From the NCBI RefSeq assembly GCF_014656055.1, contig NZ_BNBR01000001.1, positions 1,302,001-1,366,000 of the forward strand: 64,000 nucleotides of DNA, read 5' to 3'. The position numbers and the translations under genes are program-made. Shown piece by piece: positions 44,512 through 53,822 of this stretch. The DNA comes from Streptomyces griseosporeus (GTDB lineage Bacteria; Actinomycetota; Actinomycetes; Streptomycetales; Streptomycetaceae). A model generated the notes under the pieces. It saw nothing but the letters and a program-made list of their open reading frames with translations. It was not told the DNA's origin and did no database searches. The stretch's first letter is position 1. Each line of letters begins with the position of its first letter.

Positions 44512-44949
44512 TCAGTCCTCCTGCGTCGCGATGCGGCGCAGCACCCCCAGGAAGCGCTCCCGCTCCGTGGCCGTCAGAGGGGCCAGCAGCGCCTCGTTCG
44601 CCTCCCGCGCCGCCTCCTCGCACCGCCGCAGCATCCGCTCCCCCTCCCCCGTCAGGCTCACGGCGTTCTTGCGGCGGTCCGCGGGGTCGGGCCGGCGGAC
44701 GACCAGGCCGGAGGTCTGCAGGTCGTTGAGGACGCCGACCAGGTCCTTGGGGTCCAGGCCGATGCTGCGGCCCAGCTCGGCCTGCGCGACCGGGCCCAGG
44801 TCGCGTACGGCGGACAGCACCACGTGGTGCCACATCTTCATGCCCTGCTCGGCCAGCGCGTCGGCGACCAGGGCGCGTCCGCGGGCGGCGGCGCGGCCGA
44901 GCAGCCAGCTGGGCAGGGAGCGGATCGCGGGGAGGGGCGCTTCGGGCAT
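44512..44949 (-). CDS. MarR-family transcriptional regulator
   Basis: 145 residues with a winged helix (AQAELGRSIGLDPKDLVGVLNDLQTSGLV, then the wing DPADRRKNAVSLT). Divergent from the oxidoreductase gene at 45063, with several inverted repeats in the 113-bp gap, so it probably represses that gene and itself. No reactive Cys is visible; the ligand is unknown. Confidence 0.9.
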   Translation of the reverse strand: MPEAPLPAIRSLPSWLLGRAAARGRALVADALAEQGMKMWHHVVLSAVRDLGPVAQAELGRSIGLDPKDLVGVLNDLQTSGLVVRRPDPADRRKNAVSLTGEGERMLRRCEEAAREANEALLAPLTATERERFLGVLRRIATQED

Positions 44950-45062
44950 GGCGGAAGCCTAACGGAAAGTCATTGGGGTTCCCTATGAAAAACCGTTGGG
45001 AATCCCCACGGGTTTCGTTATCGTTGGGAGCACCAACGGTTCCCTGCCTCTGGAGGTGCTTC
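44950..45062. promoter_or_regulatory. Divergent control region with multiple dyads
   Basis: Contains TTGGGGTTCCC and its near-inverse GGGAATCCCCA, the dyad AACCGTTGGGAATCCC...ACGGGTT, and CGTTGGGAGCACCAACG. Part of it lies inside an open frame reaching back to 44973, but GGAGGT before ATG 45063 marks the true start. Confidence 0.5.
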
Positions 45063-45980
45063 ATGCGCCGCGTCCGCTATACGTCCCCCGGCGGCCCTCT
45101 CTTCGTCGAAGAGGTCCCCGTGCCACGACCCGGCCCCGGTGAGCTGCTGGTGCGCTGCGCGGCCGTCGGCGTCACGCTGCCCGTCGTCCGCAAGGTCACC
45201 GAGGCGGCCGAGCCGATCGCGCTCGGCGGGGAGGTCGCCGGAGAGGTCGTGGCCGTCGGCGACGGCGCCGGACGGTTCCGGGCCGGCGACCGGGTGACCG
45301 GGCTGTGCTTCGGGCACGGCTACGCCGACTACGCCGTGCTGCACGAGGCGATGGCCTCACCGGTGCCCGAGTACGCGTCGTACGTCGACGCCGTCGCCCT
45401 GGTGCGCAGCGGCCTCGTCGCCCTCGGTGCGCTGCGGGCGGCGCGGCCGGAGCCCGGTGAGGCGGTGCTGGTGACGGCGGCGGCGAGCGGGGTGGGGCAC
45501 CTCGCCGTCCAGCTCGCGCGCGCCCTGGGCGCGGGCCGGGTCGTGGGTGCCGTGTCCGACGCGGGCAAGGCGGACTTCGTGCGCTCCCTCGGCGCCGACG
45601 AGACCGTCGTCTACGGCGACGACGGCTGGGGCGCGCCCGTGGACTGCGTCCTGGACGCGGTGGGCGGCGACCTGCTCTCCCCCGCGCTGGCCGCGCTCGC
45701 GCCCGGCGGCCGGCTGGTGGCGTACAGCTCGGGCGGCGGGACCCTCCAGGCGTACGACCTGCTGGTGGGCGGCAAGTCGGCGATCGGGTTCCAGCTGGGG
45801 CTGGTCGCCCGCCGGGAACCGGAGCGCTACGAGACCTGGCGGCGGGAGCTGTGGGAGCTGTTCGAGACGGGCGCCGTTCGGCCCGTCGTGCACGGAGAGT
45901 TCGCGCTGGAGGACGCCGCGGCGGCGCACGCCCTGATCGAGGCGCGGGGCAACCGGGGGAAAGTCGTACTCCGCCCGTGA
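45063..45980 (+). CDS. Quinone-oxidoreductase-type MDR dehydrogenase
   Basis: 305 residues. A GroES-like N-terminal domain is followed by a Rossmann domain (TAAASGVGHLAVQLARALG) and the late pattern GGRLVAYSSGGG. No zinc ligands, so it is NADPH:quinone reductase-like. GGAGGT precedes the ATG. Likely induced when the divergent MarR protein releases its operator, for example by electrophiles or quinones (inference). Confidence 0.9.
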   Translation: MRRVRYTSPGGPLFVEEVPVPRPGPGELLVRCAAVGVTLPVVRKVTEAAEPIALGGEVAGEVVAVGDGAGRFRAGDRVTGLCFGHGYADYAVLHEAMASPVPEYASYVDAVALVRSGLVALGALRAARPEPGEAVLVTAAASGVGHLAVQLARALGAGRVVGAVSDAGKADFVRSLGADETVVYGDDGWGAPVDCVLDAVGGDLLSPALAALAPGGRLVAYSSGGGTLQAYDLLVGGKSAIGFQLGLVARREPERYETWRRELWELFETGAVRPVVHGEFALEDAAAAHALIEARGNRGKVVLRP

Positions 45981-46052
45981 CCTGCCCGGGTGCGGTGTTC
46001 GGGGGGTGGCTGCCGCTGGACGAGGTGGGCCGTCCCTGACGCCGGCCGTGGC

Positions 46053-47096
46053 TCAGCGGGGGCGGGGCGAGGTGGCGACCGTGGTGCGGGAGGGTGCGGC
46101 CGGCTCCGGGGCGGTGTGCGGGTCCGGCTCGGGGTCGTGGGAGCGGCGCTTGGCGATCACCGCGCACACCATGAGCTGCATCTGGTGGAACAGCATCAGC
46201 GGCAGCACGGCGAGGGAGGCGTGCGCGCCGAACAGGACGCTCGCCATGGGCAGCCCCGAGGCGAGGGACTTCTTCGACCCGGCGAACTGGATGGCGATGC
46301 GGTCCTCGCGGGAGAAGCGCAGCGCCTTCGCGCCGTACCAGGTCAGCAGCAGCATCACGGCGAGCAGCACGGCCTCCACGGCGAGCAGCGCGCCGAGCCG
46401 GGCGGGGCTGACCTGGTGCCAGATGCCCTGGACCATGCCGGCGCTGAAGGCGGTGTAGACGACGAGGAGGATCGAGCCGCGGTCGACGTAGCCGAGGACC
46501 TTCTTGTGCCGGGCGACGAAGTCGCCGATCCAGGGCCGCAGCAGCTGCCCGGCGACGAACGGCACCAGCAGCTGCAGGACGATCTTCACCAGGGAGTCGG
46601 CGGAGAAGCCGCCGCCGCTGCCGCCGAGCAGGCCGGCCGCGAGCAGCGGGGTGACGACGATCCCGACGAGGGAGGAGAAGGAGCCCGCACAGATCGCGGC
46701 GGGCACGTTGCCGCGGGCGATGGAGGTGAACGCGATCGACGACTGGATGGTGGACGGCACCAGCGTCAGGAAGAGCAGGCCCTGGTAGAGGGGGTGCGTC
46801 AGCAGGACCGGGACCAGGGCGCGCGAGGCCAGGCCCAGCGCCGGGAAGATGACGAAGGTGCAGGCCAGGACGGTGACGTGGAGGCGCCAGTGGCGCAGGC
46901 CGTCCAGGGCCTCGCGGGTGGACAGGCGGGCGCCGTAGAGGAAGAAGAGGAACGCGATCGCCGCGGTGGAGGCGCCGGAGGCGACGTCGGCGGCCGTGCC
47001 GCGGGCGGGCAGCAGGGCGGCGAGGCCCACCGTCCCGAGCAGCAGCAGGATGTACGGGTCGATCGGCATCCAGCGCGGCCAGTGCAGGCGTTTCAC
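46053..47096 (-). CDS. Bile acid:sodium symporter-family transporter
   Basis: About 347 residues with nine to ten membrane helices, SBF-like/RCH1 class (LFFLYGARLSTREALDGL, VPSTIQSSIAFTSIARGN, FAGSKKSLASGLPMA). The GTG at 47096 with GGAG upstream is the likely start; the frame extends further without coding character. The C-terminal 30 residues are Pro/Arg-rich. Divergent from a LysR regulator, probably its controller. Substrate unknown; relatives move organic anions. Confidence 0.87.
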   Translation of the reverse strand: MKRLHWPRWMPIDPYILLLLGTVGLAALLPARGTAADVASGASTAAIAFLFFLYGARLSTREALDGLRHWRLHVTVLACTFVIFPALGLASRALVPVLLTHPLYQGLLFLTLVPSTIQSSIAFTSIARGNVPAAICAGSFSSLVGIVVTPLLAAGLLGGSGGGFSADSLVKIVLQLLVPFVAGQLLRPWIGDFVARHKKVLGYVDRGSILLVVYTAFSAGMVQGIWHQVSPARLGALLAVEAVLLAVMLLLTWYGAKALRFSREDRIAIQFAGSKKSLASGLPMASVLFGAHASLAVLPLMLFHQMQLMVCAVIAKRRSHDPEPDPHTAPEPAAPSRTTVATSPRPR

Positions 47097-47258
47097 GGTG
47101 CTCCACGTACTTCGTCGGCGATCTGCGCACCCCGCGGGTCCCCGGTGTCGGGGGCCTGAGGGCTCTCCTCCATCGTGCTCCCGGACGCGCCGATCGGGAA
47201 TCCGGCATACCGTTCTGACTGTCATCACGAACGACGATCACCGGCTACGGTGGGCGGT

Positions 47259-48140
47259 GTGTACGACCCCTCCCAGCTGCGGACCTTCCTCGCCGTGGCG
47301 CAGACGCTGAGCTTCACGCAGGCGGCGCGGCGGCTCGGGCTGCGCCAGTCCACGGTCAGCCAGCACGTGCGCCGCCTGGAGGAGGCGACCGGGCGGACGC
47401 TGTTCGACCGGGACACGCACTCGGTGGAGCTGACCGAGGACGGTGAGGCGATGCTCGGCTTCGCGCGGCGGATCCTGGAGGTGCACGAGCAGGCGGCGGC
47501 CTTCTTCACCGGCACGCGGCTGCGCGGCCGGCTGCGGTTCGGGGCGTCGGAGGACTTCGTGCTGACCCGGCTCCCGGAGATCCTGGAGGGCTTCCGGCAC
47601 GACCACCCCGAGGTCGACCTGGAGCTGACGGTGGAGCTGTCCGGCACCCTGCACGAGCGGCTCGCGGCGGGCCGGCTCGACCTGGTGCTGGCCAAGCGGC
47701 GGCCGCAGGATCCGCGCGGTGAGCTGGTGTGGCACGACGAGTTGGTGTGGATCGGCGCAGAGCGGCTGCGCCTTGAGCCGGACCGGCCGGTGCCGCTGAT
47801 CGTGTACCCGCCGCCGGGCATCACCCGGGCGCTGGCCCTGGAGGCGCTGCAGCGGCAGGGGCGGCCGTGGCGGATCGCGTGCACGAGCGGCAGCCTGAAC
47901 GGGCTGATCGCCGCCGCGCGGGCGGGTCTCGGGGTGATGGCGCACTCGCGCGGGCTGATCCCGCCCGGGCTGGTGCGGGTGCCGGACCGGTCCGGGCTGC
48001 CGGAGCTGGGCGGGGTGGACTTCGTGCTGGTGCACGGCCGGCGCGGCGGCGCCGCGCAGGAGGCGGCCGACGCGCTGGCGGCGGCGGTCCTCGCGGGCGG
48101 GGACCGGCTGCAGCGCCGTCAGCGGACCGGTATCGGATAG
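47259..48140 (+). CDS. LysR-family transcriptional regulator
   Basis: 293 residues. The N-terminal helix-turn-helix (FLAVAQTLSFTQAARRLGLRQSTVSQHVRRLE) is followed by a LysR substrate-binding domain. The GTG at 47259 places the HTH correctly at the N-terminus; codons before it are leader. Divergent from the SBF-like transporter and overlapping the end of the Lrp gene by 22 bp on the opposite strand. Confidence 0.92.
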   Translation: MYDPSQLRTFLAVAQTLSFTQAARRLGLRQSTVSQHVRRLEEATGRTLFDRDTHSVELTEDGEAMLGFARRILEVHEQAAAFFTGTRLRGRLRFGASEDFVLTRLPEILEGFRHDHPEVDLELTVELSGTLHERLAAGRLDLVLAKRRPQDPRGELVWHDELVWIGAERLRLEPDRPVPLIVYPPPGITRALALEALQRQGRPWRIACTSGSLNGLIAAARAGLGVMAHSRGLIPPGLVRVPDRSGLPELGGVDFVLVHGRRGGAAQEAADALAAAVLAGGDRLQRRQRTGIG

Positions 48141-49102
48141 GTCAGCTGCTTGACGCGGCGCAGGAACGGGCTGGCCTCCACGTGCTGCACCCCGGCGAGC
48201 CCGCCGAGGGGGCCGCTGAGATAGGCGTACAGCTCGGCCGTGCTGCACACCACGGCGGTCGCGGTGATGTTCGACGGGCCGGCGGTCGCGGCGGCGTGCG
48301 CGATCTGGTCGTGGCCGGCGAGCGCCTCGCCGACCGCGGTGAGCGCGGCCGGGGTGGTGGTGATCCACAGGGCGGCGGCGGTGGGGAAGCCGAGCGTCTC
48401 GGAGTGGTACTCGACGTCGATGTAGACGGCGCCGGAGCCGAGCAGTGCGGCGATGCGTCGTTTGACGGCGGATTCGGAGCGGCCGGTGGCCCGCATCAGC
48501 TCGGGGTACCCGGCGCGCCCGTCGCGTTCCAGCACCGCCAGCAGGGGTTCGTCGGCGGGGTCGATGCGGGCCTCGCCGGGCTCGGGGGCCGGCTCGGGAC
48601 GCAGGGCGGCGATCTCGTCCGGGGCGAGCAGGCCGAACTTGCCGAGCCAGCCGCTCGGGCCGCCGTAGAAGCGGTGCAGCATCTGGTGGGCGCGGATCTC
48701 CAGCACGCGCGGGGTGCGGGGCAGTTTGCCGAGCAGCAGGTCGTCGCGGTCGCCGGCGCTGCGCGGGCGGGTGCCGCAGACGATCTCGGTGCCGCCCGCG
48801 GCGAGGCCGATCCAGTTGGTGTCCGGCCGCTTGGCGAGCGCGTCGGCGATGGTGAGGGCGGCGTCGGGGACACAGCGCAGTCGCAGCGTCCACTGGTCGT
48901 GGCCGAGCCGCTCGGCGTCGCGCACCGCCACCACCCTCAGGCCCGCCTCGGCGCACAGCCGCCGGTAGCGGCGGGCGACGGTCTGGTCGGACACGCCGAG
49001 GACCGCGCCGAGCCGGCTGAAGGAGGCCCGGGCGTTGACCTCCAGCGCGCACAGCAGGCGCACGTCCAGCTCGTCGAGGATGTCGGATTCCATCTGCAGC
49101 AC
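48119..49102 (-). CDS. Double-domain Lrp/AsnC-family regulator
   Basis: 327 residues, twice the usual Lrp length. It has two HTH units (residues ~8-60, LDVRLLCALEVNARASFSRLG; and ~185-235, DEPLLAVLERDGRAGYPELM), each followed by an effector-binding fold. Such tandem forms are common in Streptomyces. ATG at 49093 is also possible. Divergent from the MFS exporter at 49214, a likely target. Confidence 0.9.
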   Translation of the reverse strand: MLQMESDILDELDVRLLCALEVNARASFSRLGAVLGVSDQTVARRYRRLCAEAGLRVVAVRDAERLGHDQWTLRLRCVPDAALTIADALAKRPDTNWIGLAAGGTEIVCGTRPRSAGDRDDLLLGKLPRTPRVLEIRAHQMLHRFYGGPSGWLGKFGLLAPDEIAALRPEPAPEPGEARIDPADEPLLAVLERDGRAGYPELMRATGRSESAVKRRIAALLGSGAVYIDVEYHSETLGFPTAAALWITTTPAALTAVGEALAGHDQIAHAAATAGPSNITATAVVCSTAELYAYLSGPLGGLAGVQHVEASPFLRRVKQLTYPIPVR

Positions 49103-49213
49103 GGCCGCCTCCGTCGGGTTCCGTCGCGCTGATGCCGGTTTCCGCTGCGATCGGCCGCGACGGGGTCATCGTACGGAATCGGACCACACACGGACGCGTG
49201 AGGAGAGAAGGAC

Positions 49214-50713
49214 ATGCGCACATGGGGGCCGCTGACAGCGGTGTGCCTGGGGACGTTCATGCTGCTGCTGGACGTGACCATCGCGGTGGTCGCGCTGCCG
49301 GACATGGCGAAGGGGCTGCACGCGTCGCTGAGCGATCTGCAGTGGGTGATGGACGGCTACGCGCTGGCGCTGGCCGCGCTGCTGCTCGGGGTCGGCGCCG
49401 CGGCCGACGTGCTCGGGCGGCGGCGGGTGCACGTGGCGGGGATCGCGCTGTTCGCGGCGGCGTCGCTGTGGTGCGGGCTGGCGACCGGGCCGGGGATGCT
49501 GGTCGCCGCGCGCTGTGTGCAGGGCGTGGGGGCGGCGGCGATGTTCGCGACGACGCTGCCGCTGCTGGGCTCGGTGTACCAGGGGCGGCGGCGGTCGGTG
49601 GCGCTCGGTGTGTGGGGCGCGGTGAGCGGGGCCGCCGCCGCGGTCGGGCCGGTGCTGGGCGGGCTGCTGACGGACGGGCCGGGCTGGCGGTGGATCTTCT
49701 TCGTGAACCTGCCGGTGAGCGTGGCCGCGGTGGCGCTGACGCTGCGGGTGGTGCCGGAGTCGCGCGCCGAGCGGGCGCGGCGGGTCGACGTGGCGGGCAC
49801 GGTGACGTTCGCGGGCTTCGCCGGGGCGCTGACGTACGGGGCGGTGCGGGCCGGGTCGCACGGCTGGACGGAGCGCGGGACGCTGCTGTCGTTCGGGCTG
49901 GCGCTGCTGGCGCTGGTGTGCTTCGTCGTGGTGGAGCGGCGGGTGGCCGATCCGCTGCTGGACCCGCGGCTGTTCCTGCGGCCGGCGTTCGCCGGGGTGA
50001 TGGTGGGGGCGTTCGCCTTCAACGCGGCGGCGTTCTCCGTGATGGCGTACACCTCGATCTGGTTGCAGACGCTGCTGGGGATGAGCCCGGTGCGCGGTGG
50101 TGTGGTGTTCCTGTGGCTGTCGCTGGCGTCGTTCGTGGTGGCCGCGGCCGGGGGCCGGCTGCTGCACGGGGTGCCGGCGCGGCTGACCGTGGGCGGCGGG
50201 CTGCTGCTGATCGCCGCCGGCCAGTTCTGCACGGCGGTGCTGGACGCGGGGTCGACGGCGACGACGCTGGTGCCGGGTCTGGTGCTGGTGGGCGTCGGTA
50301 CGGGGCTGGTGTCGCCGGGCATCGCGGGCGCGGCGCTGGCCGTGGTGGAGCCGGAGCGGGCCGGCATGGCGGGCGGCGCGGTCAACACCTTCCGCCAGCT
50401 CGGGTACGCGCTCGGCATCGCCGTGTTCGGCACGGTGCTGACCTCGCGGATGCAGGACGCGCTGCCGCACGACGCGGCGCACGCCCTGGCCGGCGGCGGC
50501 GCGGGCGGGCTGCGCGGCGCGTTCCCGGAGCACGCCCTGCGGTCGGCGTTCGCCTCCGGCCTGAACGCGGCCTCGGTCGCCGCCGCGGTGGTGGCCCTGG
50601 CGGGCGGGGTGCTGGTGCTCGCGCTGGTGCGGGCGCCGCGCGGGCCGCGGGCCGCTGTGACGGAATCGGCGCCCGCGACGCTGGAGGAAGTGACGGCACA
50701 GCCGCGGGGGTGA
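49214..50713 (+). CDS. MFS drug exporter (DHA2/EmrB-QacA type)
   Basis: 499 residues with 14 predicted helices. LLLDVTIAVVALPD in helix 1, GAAADVLGRRRVH (motif A) and GPVLGGLLTDGPGWRW (motif C) are clear. Strong AGGAGAGAAGGA before the ATG. It exports hydrophobic compounds; divergent from the Lrp-type regulator. Distinct from the first MFS gene at 41855. Confidence 0.92.
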   Translation: MRTWGPLTAVCLGTFMLLLDVTIAVVALPDMAKGLHASLSDLQWVMDGYALALAALLLGVGAAADVLGRRRVHVAGIALFAAASLWCGLATGPGMLVAARCVQGVGAAAMFATTLPLLGSVYQGRRRSVALGVWGAVSGAAAAVGPVLGGLLTDGPGWRWIFFVNLPVSVAAVALTLRVVPESRAERARRVDVAGTVTFAGFAGALTYGAVRAGSHGWTERGTLLSFGLALLALVCFVVVERRVADPLLDPRLFLRPAFAGVMVGAFAFNAAAFSVMAYTSIWLQTLLGMSPVRGGVVFLWLSLASFVVAAAGGRLLHGVPARLTVGGGLLLIAAGQFCTAVLDAGSTATTLVPGLVLVGVGTGLVSPGIAGAALAVVEPERAGMAGGAVNTFRQLGYALGIAVFGTVLTSRMQDALPHDAAHALAGGGAGGLRGAFPEHALRSAFASGLNAASVAAAVVALAGGVLVLALVRAPRGPRAAVTESAPATLEEVTAQPRG

Positions 50714-50969
50714 GACCGCGCCCGCGCGGTGACAGGGTCGTACGGAGTCGTACAGATTCGGTGGAGATTACGGCCCCGAAACTTACGGAACCGTCGGTTT
50801 TCTGTCCGACCCTTCCCCATGTGAGCCCATTTTCCTCCCGTGACCAGCACGGTCGTGAGCGCTGCTCGCTTTCGCCGCCCCTCCCGGCGCTGTGCCGGGT
50901 GGGGTAGCTTTCACGGCGCTGTGCGGGGCGCCACAAGTGAGCCGAGCACCAAGGAGCGGGGAGCGGGGT
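50714..50969. other. Leader region of acyl-CoA synthetase gene
   Basis: 256 bp. A short direct repeat GTCGTACGGAGTCGTACAG and a more AT-rich stretch (50750-50840) lie here, then TAGCTT at about 50907 as a possible -10. No gene seen; the reading frame open from 50892 precedes the real start. Confidence 0.4.
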
Positions 50970-52796
50970 TTGCGCGAGTACACCAACCCTCCGTTGGCGT
51001 CGGCACCGCCGGTGGGCGGTCTGGCCGACGTCGTCTTCCGGCATGCCGAGACCGATCCGCAGCACATCGCCCTGGGCCGCAAGGACACTGAAGGCGTGTG
51101 GCGGGACGTGACCTCCGCCGAGTTCCGCGACGAGGTGCTCGCGCTGGCCAAGGGGCTGCTGGCGAGCGGCATCCGGTTCGGGGACCGCGTCGCGATCATG
51201 TCCCGCACCCGGTACGAGTGGACGCTGTTCGACTTCGCGCTGTGGACGATCGGCGCGCAGGTGGTGCCGGTGTACCCGACGTCCTCGGCGGAGCAGTGCT
51301 TCTGGATGCTGTACGACGCCGAGTGCACGGCCGCGATCGTGGAGCACGAGGACCACGCGATGACGATCGCCACCGTCATCGACCGGCTGCCGCGGCTGCG
51401 CCGGCTGTGGCAGCTGGACTCGGGCGCCGTGCGGGAGCTGTACGACGCGGGCGCCCACCTCGACGACGACATGGTGCACCGGCACCGCGAGGCGGTCACC
51501 CCGGAGACCGTGGCGACGATCATCTACACCTCCGGCACCACCGGCCGGCCCAAGGGGTGCGTCCTCACCCACGGCAACTTCATGATCGAGGCGGACACCG
51601 TCATCGAGCGGTGGGAGCCGGTGTTCCACTCCAAGAAGGGCGACGAGGCGGCCACCCTGCTGTTCCTGCCGCTCGCGCACGTCTTCGGGCGGATGGTGGA
51701 GGTCGCCGCGATCCGCGGCCGGGTCCGCTTCGGCCACCAGCCGCAGCTGAACGCGGCCGCGCTGCTGCCGGACCTCCAGGCGTTCAAGCCGACGTTCATC
51801 CTGGCCGTGCCGTACATCTTCGAGAAGGTGTTCAACGCGGCGCGGCGCAAGGCGGAGAAGGAGGGCCGCTCCGGGCCGTTCGAGAAGGCGGTCGACGTGG
51901 CGGTGAAGTACGCCGACGCACTGGAGGCCAAGGCCTGGGGCATCGGCCCCGGCCCGTCGGCGGGGCTGCGGATGCAGCACCAGTTCTTCGACAAGCTGGT
52001 GTACGCCAAGGTCCGCGCGGCGATGGGCGGCCGCATACGGAACGCGATGTCCGGCGGTTCGGCGATGGACCGCCGGCTGGGGCTGTTCTTCGCGGGCGCG
52101 GGCGTGCAGATCTACGAGGGGTACGGCCTGACCGAGTCGACGGCGGCGGCGACCGCCAATCCGCCCGAGCGCACCCGCTACGGCACCGTCGGGCAGCCGA
52201 TCCCCGGGGTGACCGTGCACATCGCCGACGACGGTGAGATCTGGCTGCGCGGCGGCAACATCTTCCAGGGCTACCTCAACAACCCCAAGGCCACCGACCA
52301 GGCGCTGCACGACGGCTGGCTCGCCACCGGCGACCTCGGCTCCCTCGACGAGGACGGCTATCTCACCATCACCGGCCGCAAGAAGGAGATCCTCGTCACC
52401 TCCGGCGGCAAGAGCGTCTCGCCGGGCGTGCTGGAGGAGCGGGTGCGCGAGCATCCGCTGGTCAACCAGTGCATCGTGGTCGGCAACGACCGCCCGTTCG
52501 TCGCCGCGCTGGTCACCCTCGACCAGGAGGCCGTCGAGCACTGGCTCCAGATGCGCGGCAAACCCCGGATGAGCCCGGCCGAACTGGTGCGCGACGCGGA
52601 CCTGGAGACCGAGGTGCGCCGCGCGGTCGTCGCCGCGAACACCCTGGTCTCGCAGGCCGAGTCGATCCGCACCTTCCGCATCCTCGCCCAGCCGTTCACC
52701 GAGGAGCACGGACTGCTCACGCCGTCGCTGAAGCTGAAGCGCAAGGCGATCGAGAAGACGTACGAACGCGAGGTCGAGGCGCTGTACCGGGCGTAG
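50970..52796 (+). CDS. Long-chain acyl-CoA synthetase (AMP-forming)
   Basis: About 608 residues, ANL superfamily. P-loop-like YTSGTTGRPKG (~residue 190), GYGLTEST, the adenylate motif TGDLGSLDEDGYLTITGRKKE and the C-terminal catalytic Lys region are intact. It activates long-chain fatty acids to CoA thioesters. TTG at 50970 is chosen because a GAGCGGGG site precedes it and the protein then begins LREYTNPP; the frame is open to ATG 50892 but without likely protein sequence. Confidence 0.92.
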   Translation: MREYTNPPLASAPPVGGLADVVFRHAETDPQHIALGRKDTEGVWRDVTSAEFRDEVLALAKGLLASGIRFGDRVAIMSRTRYEWTLFDFALWTIGAQVVPVYPTSSAEQCFWMLYDAECTAAIVEHEDHAMTIATVIDRLPRLRRLWQLDSGAVRELYDAGAHLDDDMVHRHREAVTPETVATIIYTSGTTGRPKGCVLTHGNFMIEADTVIERWEPVFHSKKGDEAATLLFLPLAHVFGRMVEVAAIRGRVRFGHQPQLNAAALLPDLQAFKPTFILAVPYIFEKVFNAARRKAEKEGRSGPFEKAVDVAVKYADALEAKAWGIGPGPSAGLRMQHQFFDKLVYAKVRAAMGGRIRNAMSGGSAMDRRLGLFFAGAGVQIYEGYGLTESTAAATANPPERTRYGTVGQPIPGVTVHIADDGEIWLRGGNIFQGYLNNPKATDQALHDGWLATGDLGSLDEDGYLTITGRKKEILVTSGGKSVSPGVLEERVREHPLVNQCIVVGNDRPFVAALVTLDQEAVEHWLQMRGKPRMSPAELVRDADLETEVRRAVVAANTLVSQAESIRTFRILAQPFTEEHGLLTPSLKLKRKAIEKTYEREVEALYRA

Positions 52797-52830
52797 CGCC
52801 GGACCGGGTGCAGCGCCGGACCGGGTGTAG
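52795..52830. repeat. Two 18-bp direct repeats after acyl-CoA synthetase stop
   Basis: AGCGCCGGACCGGGTGCA and AGCGCCGGACCGGGTGTA stand head to tail directly at the stop codon. The second base change is the only difference. Function unknown. Confidence 0.6.
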
Positions 52831-52926
52831 CGCTCGCCACGGATTTCCCGGTCAGGAATGCATCACCGCCCGTGATCGTTGACCATGGGTGTACCACCTG
52901 ACGGACAACCGAAGGATCGAGAGCTC

Positions 52927-53763
52927 GTGAGCAGCAAGGTCCCCCCGATCACCCTGAACAACGGCGTCGAGATGCCCCAGCTGGGCTTCGGCGTGTGGCA
53001 GGTGCCGGACGACGAGGCGGAGCGGGCCGTCGCCACCGCGCTTCAGGCCGGGTACCGCAGCATCGACACGGCGGCGATCTACGGGAACGAGGAGGGCACC
53101 GGCCGGGCCATCGCCGCCTCGGGCCTGCCCCGTGAGGACATCTTCGTCACCACCAAGCTCTGGAACAGCGACCAGGGGTACGACTCCACCCTGCGGGCCT
53201 TCGACACCTCGCTCGCCAAGCTGGGCCTGGACTACGTCGACCTGTACCTGATCCACTGGCCGCTGCCGGGCCGCGACCGTTACGTCGACACCTACAAGGC
53301 GTTCGAGAAGCTGCACGCCGACGGCCGGATCCGCGCGATCGGCGTCTCCAACTTCCTGCCGGAGCACCTGGAGCGGCTGATCGCCGAGACGTCGGTGATC
53401 CCTGCGGTCAACCAGATCGAGCTGCACCCCTACCTGCAGCAGCACGCGGCCCGTGAGTACCACGCCGAGCAGGGCATCGCCACCGAGGCGTGGTCGCCGC
53501 TGGGTTCGGGCAAGGGTCTGCTGGAGGTCCCGGCGATCGTGGCGATCGCGCGCAAGCACGGCCGCACCCCCGCCCAGGTGGTGCTGCGCTGGCACCTGCA
53601 GACCGGCAACGTCGTGATCCCGAAGTCGGTGACGCCGTCCCGCATCGAGGAGAACATCAGCGTGTTCGACTTCTCCCTGGACGACGAGGACCTCGCCGCG
53701 ATCAGCGCGCTCAACGAGGACCGGCGCCTGGGTCCCGACCCGGCCACCTTCGACCTGGGCTGA
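52927..53763 (+). CDS. Aldo/keto reductase
   Basis: 278 residues. The AKR catalytic tetrad is complete: Asp47, Tyr52, Lys77 and His110 (DTAAIYGNE, TTKLW, LIHWP). NADPH-binding IPKSVTPSRIEEN is near the C-terminus. Cytoplasmic reduction of aldehydes or ketones such as methylglyoxal or diketogulonate-type sugars. GTG at 52927 with GAAGGA upstream is the preferred start; ATG at 52879 would add a poorly conserved 16 residues. Confidence 0.92.
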   Translation: MSSKVPPITLNNGVEMPQLGFGVWQVPDDEAERAVATALQAGYRSIDTAAIYGNEEGTGRAIAASGLPREDIFVTTKLWNSDQGYDSTLRAFDTSLAKLGLDYVDLYLIHWPLPGRDRYVDTYKAFEKLHADGRIRAIGVSNFLPEHLERLIAETSVIPAVNQIELHPYLQQHAAREYHAEQGIATEAWSPLGSGKGLLEVPAIVAIARKHGRTPAQVVLRWHLQTGNVVIPKSVTPSRIEENISVFDFSLDDEDLAAISALNEDRRLGPDPATFDLG

Positions 53764-53822
53764 GCACCGTCGCGGCGGCGCCGCGCCCCGGATACCGCGG
53801 TGCCGGGGCGCGGCGCCCGCGC

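Noticed and set aside
50970..53763. Acyl-CoA synthetase, KAS III, methyltransferase and reductases as a secondary-metabolite gene cluster
   Set aside because: They are separated, on mixed strands, with individual promoters and no carrier protein, PKS or NRPS genes.
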